Origin: Oscillospiraceae bacterium
GTDB taxonomy: Bacteria; Bacillota; Clostridia; UMGS1883
Direction: 5' to 3'
DNA: 46,227 nucleotides
Assembly (NCBI GenBank): GCA_022508735.1
Contig: JAFLUQ010000001.1
Span: forward strand, 1-46,227
Shown here: positions 6,916-15,630 of the stretch, one piece after another
How positions within the stretch are numbered: position 1 is the first letter of the stretch
How the letters are laid out: each line of letters starts with the position of its first letter
Notes under the pieces: generated by a model
What the model was told of the DNA's origin: nothing
Databases searched by the model: none
What the model saw: the letters and a program-made list of their open reading frames with translations, nothing else
Program-made: the position numbers and the translations under genes

Positions 6916-8498
6916 AAAATATAGATCTGTCTGTAAGCAGCGGCGAAATTCTGCTGCTGTACGGTGAAAACGGCTGCGGTAAGACGACATTGCTGAGTCT
7001 CATTAAACAGGAGACCGCTCCAAAGGGAGAAAGCTCCGGAGAGCTGCTGCGAGGCTTTGAGGCAGGCGACGCGGGGCTTGTGATGCAGAATCCGGAAATG
7101 CAGATAGTGACTGACCGGGTCTGGCATGAGTTGGCCTTCGCCTGCGAAAACCGAGGCTGGAGCCGCGCGCGGATACGCCAAAGAGTGGGCGAGACTGCGG
7201 CCTATTTTGGCCTCGAACCCATCTTCCGGCGAGACACGGCCTCTCTCAGCGGCGGGCAAAAGCAGCTGCTCAACCTGGCGGCGGCCACCGTTACCGGGCC
7301 GAGGCTGCTGCTCCTTGACGAGCCCACCGCTCAGCTTGATCCGCTGGCCGCGGAGAGCTTCATGAACACAGTTCGGCGCATGAACAGAGAGCTGGGCATA
7401 ACGTTCATTATCTGTGAGCACAACACCGAAAATGTTTTCTCTATGGCCGACAGAGTGGCCTATATGGAGGGCGGCGAGATAAAGGCAGTGCTTCCCCCGC
7501 GGGAGATCGGCCCGAGGCTTGCCGGAAAGCCAATGTTCGGCGGCCTGCCCTGTGCGGTGAGAATAGGCTCACAGCTGAAAAGCCCTGTTTTAACCAATAT
7601 AGAGGCACGGGAACTGATAGGCCGGTATAGCGGCCCAAAGAGGCCGGGCAGCAGTTCGGCTAAGCCTATAGGCGAAACGGTCATGGAGCTTAAAAACGTT
7701 TCCTTCCACTACGAACAGAAGGGGGACGACGTGCTCCGCGGCGTCAGTCTTGAGCTGAAAAAAGGAGAAATATTTTCCATTCTCGGAGGGAACGGAGCGG
7801 GAAAGAGCACCTTGCTCTCGGTAATGGCAGGGCTGCGCGCGCCAATGGGTAAGGTATTATATAAGGGTAAAAATCTGAAAAGCTATGGCGCCCAGCTCTA
7901 TCGCGGGAATATCGCCATGCTGCCCCAAAACCCTCAGGACTGCTTTGTCAGTGACACTCTTAAGGGCGACTTTGATCATATGGCTGAGGTCTGTGACTAT
8001 GGCGACTATACCGCGCTTATAGAACGGCTGGGGTTATCGGGCAAGCTGAGCAGCCACCCCTATGACCTGAGCGGTGGTGAGCAGCAGAGGGCTGCCCTCG
8101 CTAAGGTGCTCATGAGCCGCCCTGAGCTATTGCTTTTGGACGAGCCCGGCAAGGGGCTTGACGCCGTCGGCAAGGCGGAGCTTATGAATATACTTCGCTC
8201 TTTGGCCAAGGAGGGGAAGACAATTGCCCTCGTCACTCACAGCACTGAGCTGGCCGCCGATATCAGCGACCGCTGCGCTCTGCTGTTTGACGGCGAAATT
8301 ATTTCCGCCGCGCCGCCCGAGGAATTTTTCGGTAGTAATATCTTTTTTACCACTCCGGCTGCAAGAATAAGCCGCGGCATCTTTGAAAACGCGGTTACGG
8401 CAAAAAAGATAGTTGAGCTTTGCCAGCGCGGGGCTGGACCCATGCGCCCTTCGGGCGGTTGTAGCCCCCACCAACAGAAAAATGGTGCAAAATCATGA
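6852..8498 (+). CDS. ecfA: ECF transporter ATPase, fused A-A' double ABC protein
   Basis: A 548-residue protein with two complete ABC ATPase domains in one chain, replacing the usual EcfA1/EcfA2 pair. Domain 1 has Walker A GENGCGKTT (38-46), Q-loop MQNPEMQ, signature LSGGQKQ (about 132) and Walker B LLLLDEPTAQLD. Domain 2 has GGNGAGKST (about 312), LPQNPQD, LSGGEQQ (about 405) and LLLLDEPGKGLD. Switch histidines are in CEHN and VTHS. The start is TTG 6852 behind TAAGGAGAG, 64 bases inside ecfT; later starts would remove the first beta strand. It powers uptake from the cytoplasmic side. Its stop overlaps the S-component start as ATGA. Confidence 0.93.
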   Translation: MEILSFKNFSFTYRGANDPALKNIDLSVSSGEILLLYGENGCGKTTLLSLIKQETAPKGESSGELLRGFEAGDAGLVMQNPEMQIVTDRVWHELAFACENRGWSRARIRQRVGETAAYFGLEPIFRRDTASLSGGQKQLLNLAAATVTGPRLLLLDEPTAQLDPLAAESFMNTVRRMNRELGITFIICEHNTENVFSMADRVAYMEGGEIKAVLPPREIGPRLAGKPMFGGLPCAVRIGSQLKSPVLTNIEARELIGRYSGPKRPGSSSAKPIGETVMELKNVSFHYEQKGDDVLRGVSLELKKGEIFSILGGNGAGKSTLLSVMAGLRAPMGKVLYKGKNLKSYGAQLYRGNIAMLPQNPQDCFVSDTLKGDFDHMAEVCDYGDYTALIERLGLSGKLSSHPYDLSGGEQQRAALAKVLMSRPELLLLDEPGKGLDAVGKAELMNILRSLAKEGKTIALVTHSTELAADISDRCALLFDGEIISAAPPEEFFGSNIFFTTPAARISRGIFENAVTAKKIVELCQRGAGPMRPSGGCSPHQQKNGAKS

Positions 8499-9094
8499 GC
8501 AATAAATATCTTTTGATTGCCATAGGGCTTTCTATTATAATATGTATTCCGTGGTTCGTAATGTACGAACGGAAAAAGGCTTCGGTCACCGAGGCGGTGA
8601 TCGTGGCGGTGATGGTGGCTTTTTCCACCGTCGGGCGCATTGCATTTGCGGCCTTTCCTCACTTTAAGCCCGTGACGGCCCTTGTGACTGTCGCCGGTGC
8701 GTCTCTCGGCCCGGGCGTGGGCTTCGTCACCGGTGCGCTGACAGCGGCGGTGTCGAATCTGTACTACGGGCAGGGCCCGTGGACAGTGTTCCAGATGGCG
8801 GGCTGGGGAATTATAGGTATGATTTCCGGTATTTTCGGGGAACATATCAGGAGCAGTTCTCTTCGGCTTGCCGCCTTCGGCGCCATGGGCGGAGTGGTGT
8901 TTTCCCTGATCATGGATGTTTACACCCTGCTCTCTACCGATGAGATGTTTAACGGCGGCAGATTTCTGTTTTACGCTGCGGCAGGCCTTCCGGTGACGCT
9001 CACCCATGCCGTGAGCAGCGCGGTATTTCTTTTGATTCTGGGAAGACCGTTTTGTAGAAAACTATCACGCATAAAGCGAAAATATATCGATTGA
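8495..9094 (+). CDS. ECF transporter substrate-binding (S) component, corrinoid-type suspected
   Basis: The 199-residue product has about six hydrophobic segments and the layout of ECF S components: SVTEAVIVAVMVAFSTVGR, FKPVTALVTVAGASLGPGVG, LTAAVSNLYYGQGPWTVFQM and a C-terminal AAAGLPVTLTHAVSSAVFLL helix. The AVSNLYYGQGPWT region resembles S proteins I associate with cobalamin-type or unassigned ECF systems (CbrT-like), but motif reading cannot settle the substrate. An extra N-terminal helix and basic segment (MYERKK) precede the core. The gene overlaps ecfA by ATGA, so T, A and S are coupled. Confidence is high for an S component and low for the substrate. Confidence 0.8.
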   Translation: MSNKYLLIAIGLSIIICIPWFVMYERKKASVTEAVIVAVMVAFSTVGRIAFAAFPHFKPVTALVTVAGASLGPGVGFVTGALTAAVSNLYYGQGPWTVFQMAGWGIIGMISGIFGEHIRSSSLRLAAFGAMGGVVFSLIMDVYTLLSTDEMFNGGRFLFYAAAGLPVTLTHAVSSAVFLLILGRPFCRKLSRIKRKYID

Positions 9095-9105
9095 GGTATA
9101 CGTAT

Positions 9106-10389
9106 ATGAAAAGTCTGATGATAACGTTGCTGGCGGCAATAATAATGTGCCTTCCGGTGCATGCCACCGAAGTTTCGCTCTACAGCGCCGACGGTCGGGA
9201 GATCGTTGTAAAAAGCGAGGACGAGGAGCGCATGCGCGCTGAGGGCTGGTACGGTTTTGACGAGGTCTATACTGCCCTCTACAGTGAGGATGGCCGCGCC
9301 ATAAACGCGCTTAACTCCCGTATTGAGGAGTGGAAAAGCGTTGGCTGGTACGAAAATATTGCTGACGTGCAGACCATGCTCTACAGCGCCGACGGCAGGG
9401 AGCTTACCGTGTGGAACGCGGATGTGGAGGCCTTCCTTCAGGTGGGCTGGTTCCGTACGCTTGAGGAGGTTCAAACCACGCTCTACAGCGCCGACGGCAG
9501 AGAAATAACCGTGTGGAATGCGGACGTAGAGGCCTATCTTCAGGTGGGCTGGTTCCGCACCACTGAGGAGGTGCAGACCACGCTCTACAGCGCCGACGGC
9601 AGGGAAATAACCGTGTGGAACGCAGATGTGGAGGCCTATCTTCAGGTGGGCTGGCACAGAACAAAGGATGAGGTGAGAACAGTGCTCTATAATCAAAACG
9701 GAGAAGAAAAAGCAGTATGGAACGCCGAGGTAGACGCCTATCTTGCGGCGGGCTGGCTAAGGGAAAAACAAAGGCCCGGCATTGACCCGAACAGACCTAT
9801 GGTGGCGCTTACCTTTGACGACGGTCCCGGGCCCTATACCGAAAAAATTCTGAACTGCCTCGTGGAAAATAACGCCAAGGCCACGTTTTTTGTGGTAGGA
9901 AACCGCCTCAAGACCTATTCCGGTCAGCTCAAGCGAGAGGCGGAGCTGGGCATGGAGATAGGCTGCCACAGCTGGAGCCACGCCAATCTGACCACTCTCG
10001 GGGCCTCGGCGATCTCCTCTCAAATTAAGGATACTAATAATCTTGTGAAGGAGCTTACGGGAGTATACCCGGCCACGCTGCGCCCTCCCTACGGCAGCCA
10101 TAACGCCGCCGTTCGTTCGGCAGCCGGCGCGCCGATAATACTGTGGTCCATCGATACTCTTGACTGGAAAACCAAGAATGCCGACTCCACCTATAACAGC
10201 GTGATGAACAACGTGAAGGACGGCGATATTATCCTTATGCACGACATTCACTCCGCAACGGCAGATGCGGCCTTGCGCATAATTCCGGCGCTTATTGAGC
10301 GGGGCTATCAGCTCGTTACCGTCAGCGAGCTCGGTGAATATAAGGCCGGAGGCTTAGGCGCCGGGCAGGTGTACGGAAGAATAAACTAA
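9106..10389 (+). CDS. Secreted polysaccharide deacetylase (NodB, CE4) with N-terminal tandem repeats
   Basis: I place the start at ATG 9106, with GAGGTA at 9093-9098; the in-frame TTG 9091 lacks a ribosome site. A signal peptide (KSLMITLLAAIIMCLPVHA) is followed by six roughly 34-residue repeats with the pattern LYSADGRE-TVWNADVEAYLQVGW. From about residue 230 a NodB domain follows: TFDDGP (catalytic base and metal Asp), HSWSH zinc histidines, RPPYGSHN, DTLDW and ILMHDIH. Such enzymes remove N-acetyl groups from peptidoglycan or other wall glycans. It is 11 bases behind the S component, at the end of the operon. Whether it serves that system or just shares the transcript is unclear. Confidence 0.9.
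   Translation: MKSLMITLLAAIIMCLPVHATEVSLYSADGREIVVKSEDEERMRAEGWYGFDEVYTALYSEDGRAINALNSRIEEWKSVGWYENIADVQTMLYSADGRELTVWNADVEAFLQVGWFRTLEEVQTTLYSADGREITVWNADVEAYLQVGWFRTTEEVQTTLYSADGREITVWNADVEAYLQVGWHRTKDEVRTVLYNQNGEEKAVWNAEVDAYLAAGWLREKQRPGIDPNRPMVALTFDDGPGPYTEKILNCLVENNAKATFFVVGNRLKTYSGQLKREAELGMEIGCHSWSHANLTTLGASAISSQIKDTNNLVKELTGVYPATLRPPYGSHNAAVRSAAGAPIILWSIDTLDWKTKNADSTYNSVMNNVKDGDIILMHDIHSATADAALRIIPALIERGYQLVTVSELGEYKAGGLGAGQVYGRIN
9178..9770 (+). repeat. Six in-frame tandem coding repeats, about 102-base period
   Basis: Units begin at about 9178, 9277, 9379, 9481, 9583 and 9685 (CTCTACAGCGCCGACGG or close variants). The three middle units are nearly identical in DNA, which points to recent duplication and a copy number that could change by recombination. 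They encode the N-terminal wall-facing part of the deacetylase. Confidence 0.9.
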
Positions 10390-10423
10390 CCAAAATAGGT
10401 GTCTTGCGGTAATATTTCGTTTG

Positions 10424-12793
10424 TTATTGTTCGTAATCCGGGCTGTTGTCCGTCAGGGCCCACATATCTATCAGGCTGTCGCCGTCTCCCGCATTCACGG
10501 AGGGGATAACACAGCCGTCACATACAAACTGAATGTCCGAGGAATACAGGGTCAGCGTCGGGCCGCTTTCGTTGTAATTTTTCATGATCATCCAGCCGGT
10601 GTCCTCCGGCAGAGAGGCGGTAGTGGTACGGGTCTCGGGGTCCCAATCAAAAGTATAGCCGCATTTTTTCAGGTCGCTTTCTAAAGCGAACCAGCCATAA
10701 TGGCTTGCCCCGTACTTGTTTTGCTTCTCTACGCGGTAAATGGGGATCAACACCCCGTTCACCGTGGCGTTGATGGGATTGATGGCCCGGCCTATGGCCG
10801 TTGACTCCTCGCCGGGGGAAATGATAGACGGCAGGAATATATTGTCGCCGCTTTGCAGGAACTCATGGGTGGCCGATCCCTGCCGGCACAGGAGCACTGT
10901 GGGCGTTCCGGCCACACGCTCCATATTGTCAGGCAGTATCAGTGCGCCAAAGCCGCCTTGATATAAGTCAAGCAACTTCAGAGTGGAGGGCAGCTTTGCA
11001 CGGTGAACGGCTGAACTGAAGGCATTGCTGTTTATGACCTCAAGACCGTCGGGCAGCTCCAGCCGCGTAACATTGTTGCTGCCTATAAGCATCGCACCCG
11101 GCAGCTCGGTGATGCCCGAAGGAATATTCAGTTCCGTTAGGGAGGTGCATTCTCCAAAGGCACCGTAGCCTATTGTGGCAACGCTTTCCGGAAGACTTAT
11201 TTTCTGAATATACGGATTTCTGCATAGGGCAAAATCCCAGATTTCTGTAACACCTTCGGGCACGGAAAATTCCGCGCCCTTTTTACTTTGCGGGTAATAC
11301 ATGAGAGTTTTGCCGTCTTTGCTGTAAACAACTCCGTCAACGCTGGTATATAAAGGATTGTCTTGAGCCATCTCAATGGCCTCAAGCGAGGCCGCATATC
11401 TGAAGCTGTGCCGATCCAGCCCCGTCAGGCTCGAGGGCAAAATGAGCTTTTTCAGATATGAACGTTCGCTGTAAAAGCATAGGTTCACACTTTGAGTCCC
11501 CGGTAAAACGGTATATTCCGCGTCAGGTCGGGCGACAGGGTAAAATTTCAGCGACGGTTCGGTCTTGCTGTACATAACGCCGTTGTCGTCATAAAAGCCG
11601 GGATGGTCGGGGTCAATATGGATATAAGCCAGATTATCGGCCCAGTCGAAGACCTCTGCCGAGAGATTTTTCACTCCCGCAGGTATGTATATTTCTGTAA
11701 CGCCGCTTTGGCCGAGGCAATGCTCTCCGATGAGCTCGAGGCCCTCGGGCAGAGTTATTTCTTTAAGGGAGGAGCAGCCGTTAAACACTTCTGCGCCCAT
11801 GAAGGCAAGGCTCTCAGGCAGGGTCAGCCCTTCCAACGAGGTACATTCCGTAAATACACCTCTGCCCAGCTCCGCTATTCCCTCGCCCAGCTTAACCTCC
11901 ATAAGCTTATCGCACCCTTTAAATGCCATGTCGCCAACCTTGCCAACGCTGCCGGGAACGGCTGCACGCACAAGATTGCTGCAGCCGCTGAAGGCGAAAT
12001 TCCCCAGCTCTTTCACGCTGTCGGGAAGAATCGCCTCAGTGAGCTTGGTTTCAGAGAAGGCACTGTTTCCGATTTTTGTGACCCCTGCCGGCAGCTCCAA
12101 GGTCTCCACAGCGGAGTCGTAGAAAAGCCGGGCAGGTATCTCTGTAATGTCATCGGGGAGCTTATATTTTTTCAGGTTTTCACAGCCGAGAAAGACCGCC
12201 TCGCCTATTTTACAGCCATTGGGCAGTGTTATTTCCTCCAGCTTTGACTGCTCGAAGGCGGAAGCCCCTATCTCATCTACACTCTCGGGCAGCTCAATAT
12301 GGATCAGTGCCGTGTATTCAAAGGCATGGCCTCCTATGTGATTTACCCGAGCAGGCAGATTGATTTGACTGAGGGCTCTACAGCCGTAAAAGGTATGTCT
12401 TTTGATTGATGTTATACTGTTGGGAAGCTCCACGGCCTCCAGATCTGCGCAGCCGTAAAAGGCGCCTTCACCGATCTGAGTGATCGTGGAGGGCAGACTG
12501 ACGCTTTTTGCGCCGGATACCCCATGAAAGGCGTTTACGCCTATGGACGTGACGCCCTCCTCAACCTTTATCTCCTTTATGACATCCCAATAGCTGCTCC
12601 ATTGGAACCGATAAAGATAGTCAGCCATCATGCCGCTGCCGTAAATGCGCAGAACACCGGTGTCGGTATTGAGCTCCCACCTTACATTGCTGCCGCCGTA
12701 ATAGCCGCAGTCTCCTCCCAGAACCTCAGCCGAGGCCGCAGAGCACAGGCTGAGCATAACTATTGCGAAAACCACTGTAAATAATTTTTTCAC
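10424..12793 (-). CDS. Secreted BspA-like leucine-rich repeat protein with stalk-type C-terminal domain (paralogue B)
   Basis: The start is GTG 12793, giving VKKLFTVVFAIVMLSLCSAASA as signal peptide, with TAAGGAGTGG upstream. Further in-frame upstream codons have no ribosome site. The product is about 789 residues. An N-terminal GGDCGYYG...NVRWELNTDTGVLRIYGSG module opens the protein. Roughly 600 residues of BspA/LRR_5 repeats follow (pattern SLPSTITQIGEGAFYGCADL), interrupted by two inserts of the type GVVYSKDGKTLMYYPQ. The last 120 residues (NGVLIPIYRVE, ALESDLKKCGYTFDWDPETR) look like a copper-amine-oxidase-N1 'stalk' domain. Such proteins are surface adhesins or binding scaffolds in gut bacteria. 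It is second in a two-gene unit, 11 bases after paralogue A. Confidence 0.85.
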   Translation of the reverse strand: MKKLFTVVFAIVMLSLCSAASAEVLGGDCGYYGGSNVRWELNTDTGVLRIYGSGMMADYLYRFQWSSYWDVIKEIKVEEGVTSIGVNAFHGVSGAKSVSLPSTITQIGEGAFYGCADLEAVELPNSITSIKRHTFYGCRALSQINLPARVNHIGGHAFEYTALIHIELPESVDEIGASAFEQSKLEEITLPNGCKIGEAVFLGCENLKKYKLPDDITEIPARLFYDSAVETLELPAGVTKIGNSAFSETKLTEAILPDSVKELGNFAFSGCSNLVRAAVPGSVGKVGDMAFKGCDKLMEVKLGEGIAELGRGVFTECTSLEGLTLPESLAFMGAEVFNGCSSLKEITLPEGLELIGEHCLGQSGVTEIYIPAGVKNLSAEVFDWADNLAYIHIDPDHPGFYDDNGVMYSKTEPSLKFYPVARPDAEYTVLPGTQSVNLCFYSERSYLKKLILPSSLTGLDRHSFRYAASLEAIEMAQDNPLYTSVDGVVYSKDGKTLMYYPQSKKGAEFSVPEGVTEIWDFALCRNPYIQKISLPESVATIGYGAFGECTSLTELNIPSGITELPGAMLIGSNNVTRLELPDGLEVINSNAFSSAVHRAKLPSTLKLLDLYQGGFGALILPDNMERVAGTPTVLLCRQGSATHEFLQSGDNIFLPSIISPGEESTAIGRAINPINATVNGVLIPIYRVEKQNKYGASHYGWFALESDLKKCGYTFDWDPETRTTTASLPEDTGWMIMKNYNESGPTLTLYSSDIQFVCDGCVIPSVNAGDGDSLIDMWALTDNSPDYEQ

Positions 12794-12804
12794 GTTACCA
12801 CTCC

Positions 12805-15168
12805 TTAATACAATTTCATATCGGCAAGAGCGTTCAGCTCGATTATACTGTCGCCGCCGCCTACGTTTATGGATGGAATAGCTACTCCACCCCTGATGAA
12901 CCTTATGTCTGAGGACCATATGTCCAGAGTCTCGGTCTCATCGGTAATTCCGTCCGGCAGCGATACCGGGCTTTCCCATTGAACACCCTCCGGCAAAATG
13001 ACGGTGGTGGTACGAGCCTCGGGATCCCACTCAAAAGAGAAGCCGCAGCTCTTAAGATCGCTTTCCCGAACGAAAAGAGCGTAGGCATAGTTATGCGTCC
13101 TGCCGTCAAGGAGCCGGTAAACGGGTATCTCTGTGTCGGAAACCTTCACCGTATACTGCTTTAGAACTCTGCCCACATTTGTGGACTCCTCACCGTTATT
13201 TATCACGGTAGGGAAGGCCATGAGCCGATCACCGATAGTCTCACCGGTGACGCTTTCCTTCTTGTATAGCATAAAGCTATAGCTGCCGCCCTCAACCGAG
13301 GTCAGGTTATCCGGCAGAGTCAGGACATTGGCTCTGCCCGTATAGTTCAGCACCGTAAGGCTTTGGGGCAGTTCCAGAGCATAGGGCGGTGTTCCAAAGG
13401 AGTCGTTTACAGCGGTCACTCCCTCGGGAACAGCAAGGGAGGTAATGCTTATGCAGCCCCTGAACAGGTCCTTGGGCAGCTCGGTAATATTGGGCAGGTT
13501 GACCTCCTCCAGCGCCTCGCAGTTCCTGAAGGCTCCCTCGCCCAGCTCCCTAACGCTGCCCGGCAGGCTTATCTTCACCAGAGCGCTTCCCATAAAGGCA
13601 TTTTTACCAATAGTCAGCACTCCTTCGGGCACAGAAAACTCCGCGTCTTCTCTGCCGGAGGGATAGCAGAGAAGAGCGCTCCCGTCACCGCTGTAGAGCA
13701 CGCCGTCTATGGAACACATATCCGCACCCTCGGCGGCAATATTCTTCAGCCCAGTGAAGCCCCTGAGGGCATCAATGCCAACGCTGCTGACCGAAGCCGG
13801 AAGAACGAGGGTCTCGAGATATGGATTGCTCTCAACAGCGTCAGCTTCAATGCTCACTGTGCCTGTGGCAGGAATAAACTCCTTCTGTTTATTTCCGTCG
13901 GGATAGAACAGAAGGTTCAGGTTTTTGTCATAGAGTGCTCCGCCGTGGCTGACATATACAGGATTGTAGGGATCCACATCAATGGCTTCCAGATATTTTG
14001 CCCCGTAAAATACCCTTGGGCTGAGATCGGTCACATTACTCGGTATATTTATGCGCGTGATGCCGCTCTCCGCAAAGACCATTTCTCCGATGTTGCGAAC
14101 ACTTTGAGGGAGGCTGATGCTTTTCAGCCTGCCGCAGCCCTGAAAGGCCCCGTCGTAAATGTCGGTCAGCCCCTCCGGCAGCTGTATGGAATCAAAGCCG
14201 CAGCTGCTAAAGGCGAATCTGCCTATTTGTGTCACGCCCTTGCCCATGCTGACGCTTGTCAGAAACGGGCAGTGTGCGAAGGCGAGGTCCTCTATAGTTG
14301 TGACGCTGTCGGGAATAGAGACATGGGTCAGAAAGGTGCTGGAGTAAAAGGCTTCCCGGCCTATGATCCTGAGACCCTCAGGCAGCTCCAGATGGGTGAT
14401 ATCGGTGTCAAAAAAGGCCTCGGCCCCTATCTTTATGACCCACTCGGGAATGATCAAAGAGCTTATATTTGCACCCTTAAAAAGTCCGTCGGGGATAACA
14501 GTCATTGAACGGGGAATGGTAAAGCTGCTGAGATATCTGCATTCCGCGAAAGCACTCTTGCCCACATTGCAGCCCTCGGGGATATGTATCTCTGTCAGGT
14601 GGGTGTAGGCGAAGGCGTTTTCTCCTATACTTTCAAGCCCTTCGGGCAGGCTTGCTGATGTCAGCTTTACAAAATAAAAGGCCTCGCTGCCTATCTCCCT
14701 TAGACCCGTTGGCAGCGTGGCGCTGCTCATGCCCACCTGCTGAAAGGCTCTTCTTCCTATCTTTTCTACTCCCATGGGCAGAGTAAGGGTTTCGCCATCC
14801 CACAGATGGTAGCAGTGGGCAAAGGCAGCGTCGCCGATCTCCTTCAGGGTGGAGGGCAGACTTATTTTCTCACTGCCGTTCAGAAATTCAAAGGAACAGT
14901 CGCCTATCCTTGTGATTCCCTCATCTATCTGTATCTCCTTTACCGTCGAATAGACACGCATACTGTTCCAGGGCTGATCCCAGTAGCTGTCATAGTCGGC
15001 TATGGCGCCATCGCCGTAAATGCGCAGAACTCCCGTGTCGGAATCCAGCTCCCACCGGACGCTTGTGCTTCCGTTGGCACCGCAGATGCCGCCCTGTATC
15101 CGGGCATGAGCGGTGGCCCCAAAGCAGATTGCCGCAAGAGCGAAGACTATGGCAAATATTTTCTTCAT
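12805..15168 (-). CDS. Secreted BspA-like leucine-rich repeat protein with stalk-type C-terminal domain (paralogue A)
   Basis: I choose ATG 15168 because AGGAG sits 8 bases upstream; the GTG at 15177 would overlap that site. A signal peptide (MKKIFAIVFALAAICFGATAHA) precedes the module GGICGANG...VRWELDSDTGVLRIYGDG, shared almost word for word with the downstream paralogue. LRR_5/BspA repeats follow (SLPSTLKEIGDAAFAHC and similar), with two or three inserts of the type GVLYSGDGSALLCYPSG. The stalk-like C-terminal domain contains RLLDGRTHNYAYALFVRESD and DPEARTTTVILP. Length is 787 residues. The shared architecture and 11-base gap show a tandem duplication that has since diverged. An extracellular binding role is inferred; no enzyme motif was found. 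Confidence 0.85.
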   Translation of the reverse strand: MKKIFAIVFALAAICFGATAHARIQGGICGANGSTSVRWELDSDTGVLRIYGDGAIADYDSYWDQPWNSMRVYSTVKEIQIDEGITRIGDCSFEFLNGSEKISLPSTLKEIGDAAFAHCYHLWDGETLTLPMGVEKIGRRAFQQVGMSSATLPTGLREIGSEAFYFVKLTSASLPEGLESIGENAFAYTHLTEIHIPEGCNVGKSAFAECRYLSSFTIPRSMTVIPDGLFKGANISSLIIPEWVIKIGAEAFFDTDITHLELPEGLRIIGREAFYSSTFLTHVSIPDSVTTIEDLAFAHCPFLTSVSMGKGVTQIGRFAFSSCGFDSIQLPEGLTDIYDGAFQGCGRLKSISLPQSVRNIGEMVFAESGITRINIPSNVTDLSPRVFYGAKYLEAIDVDPYNPVYVSHGGALYDKNLNLLFYPDGNKQKEFIPATGTVSIEADAVESNPYLETLVLPASVSSVGIDALRGFTGLKNIAAEGADMCSIDGVLYSGDGSALLCYPSGREDAEFSVPEGVLTIGKNAFMGSALVKISLPGSVRELGEGAFRNCEALEEVNLPNITELPKDLFRGCISITSLAVPEGVTAVNDSFGTPPYALELPQSLTVLNYTGRANVLTLPDNLTSVEGGSYSFMLYKKESVTGETIGDRLMAFPTVINNGEESTNVGRVLKQYTVKVSDTEIPVYRLLDGRTHNYAYALFVRESDLKSCGFSFEWDPEARTTTVILPEGVQWESPVSLPDGITDETETLDIWSSDIRFIRGGVAIPSINVGGGDSIIELNALADMKLY

Positions 15169-15251
15169 TTTCGTCACTCCTGTCTTCCGTTTATAATTTA
15201 GACGAAGAAGCTCCGAAAAAAGTTCCCATATTTTTGAAATTATTTACATAG

Positions 15252-15295
15252 AAAAACCTCCTACGGTTTTGTCTTACCATAGGAGGCTCTTTTTG
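15252..15295. terminator. Bidirectional terminator hairpin between SASP and the LRR pair
   Basis: CCTCCTA (15257-15263) pairs with TAGGAGG (15280-15286), with further CGG/CCA-type pairing inside. A run of A on the left supplies a U tract for the minus-strand SASP transcript, and CTCTTTTT on the right does so for plus-strand transcription. Confidence 0.7.
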
Positions 15296-15323
15296 TGGAG
15301 CCGTCAGGCGACCCCATATTTAT

Positions 15324-15527
15324 TTACTTGCTGGTGTTGGCAAGAGACTGCTCATAGGACTTGATCATGTTCTTAACCATCTGACCGCCTACGCTGCCGG
15401 CCTCGCGGCTTGTAAGGTTGCCGTTGTAGCCCTGCTGAAGGTTAACGCCAACCTCGCCGGCAGCCTCCATCTTAAAACGGTTCATAGCGTCTCTGGCCTC
15501 GGGGACCATCTGTTTGTTTCTGCTCAT
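15324..15527 (-). CDS. Alpha/beta-type small acid-soluble spore protein
   Basis: The 67-residue protein has the two family signatures: an N-terminal-half segment ending FKMEAAGEVGVNL and the conserved GNLTSREAGSVGGQMVKNMI in the C-terminal half, which carries the Glu-Ala GPR protease-sensitive type of region. These proteins coat DNA inside the dormant spore, protect it from UV and heat, and are degraded for amino acids on germination. ATG 15527 is preceded by AAAAGGAGACAAAC. In well-studied species such genes are sigma-G controlled, but I could not find a convincing sigma-G promoter here. It is monocistronic and ends at the 15252-15295 hairpin. Confidence 0.95.
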   Translation of the reverse strand: MSRNKQMVPEARDAMNRFKMEAAGEVGVNLQQGYNGNLTSREAGSVGGQMVKNMIKSYEQSLANTSK

Positions 15528-15630
15528 TTTAGTTTGTCTCCTTTTAAAGTCTTTTTAATCAAATTTATTTTAAAGCACCTCTTGGGTACAGGACTATTTT
15601 GCGCAGAAACTATATTTATAATCAGTCAAT

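Noticed and set aside
9178..9770. Regularly spaced repeats suggesting a CRISPR array
   Set aside because: The repeats have a 102-base period, stay in frame, and encode part of a secreted protein with a NodB domain; there are no short spacers and no cas genes.
12794..12919. N-terminal extension of the LRR paralogue B
   Set aside because: It overlaps the end of paralogue A, is Arg-rich and unlike a signal peptide; GTG 12793 gives a clean signal peptide.
10424..15168. Long plus-strand open frames opposite the LRR genes
   Set aside because: They mirror the repetitive minus-strand genes, lack ribosome sites and show no domain; the minus-strand products have signal peptides and coherent repeats.
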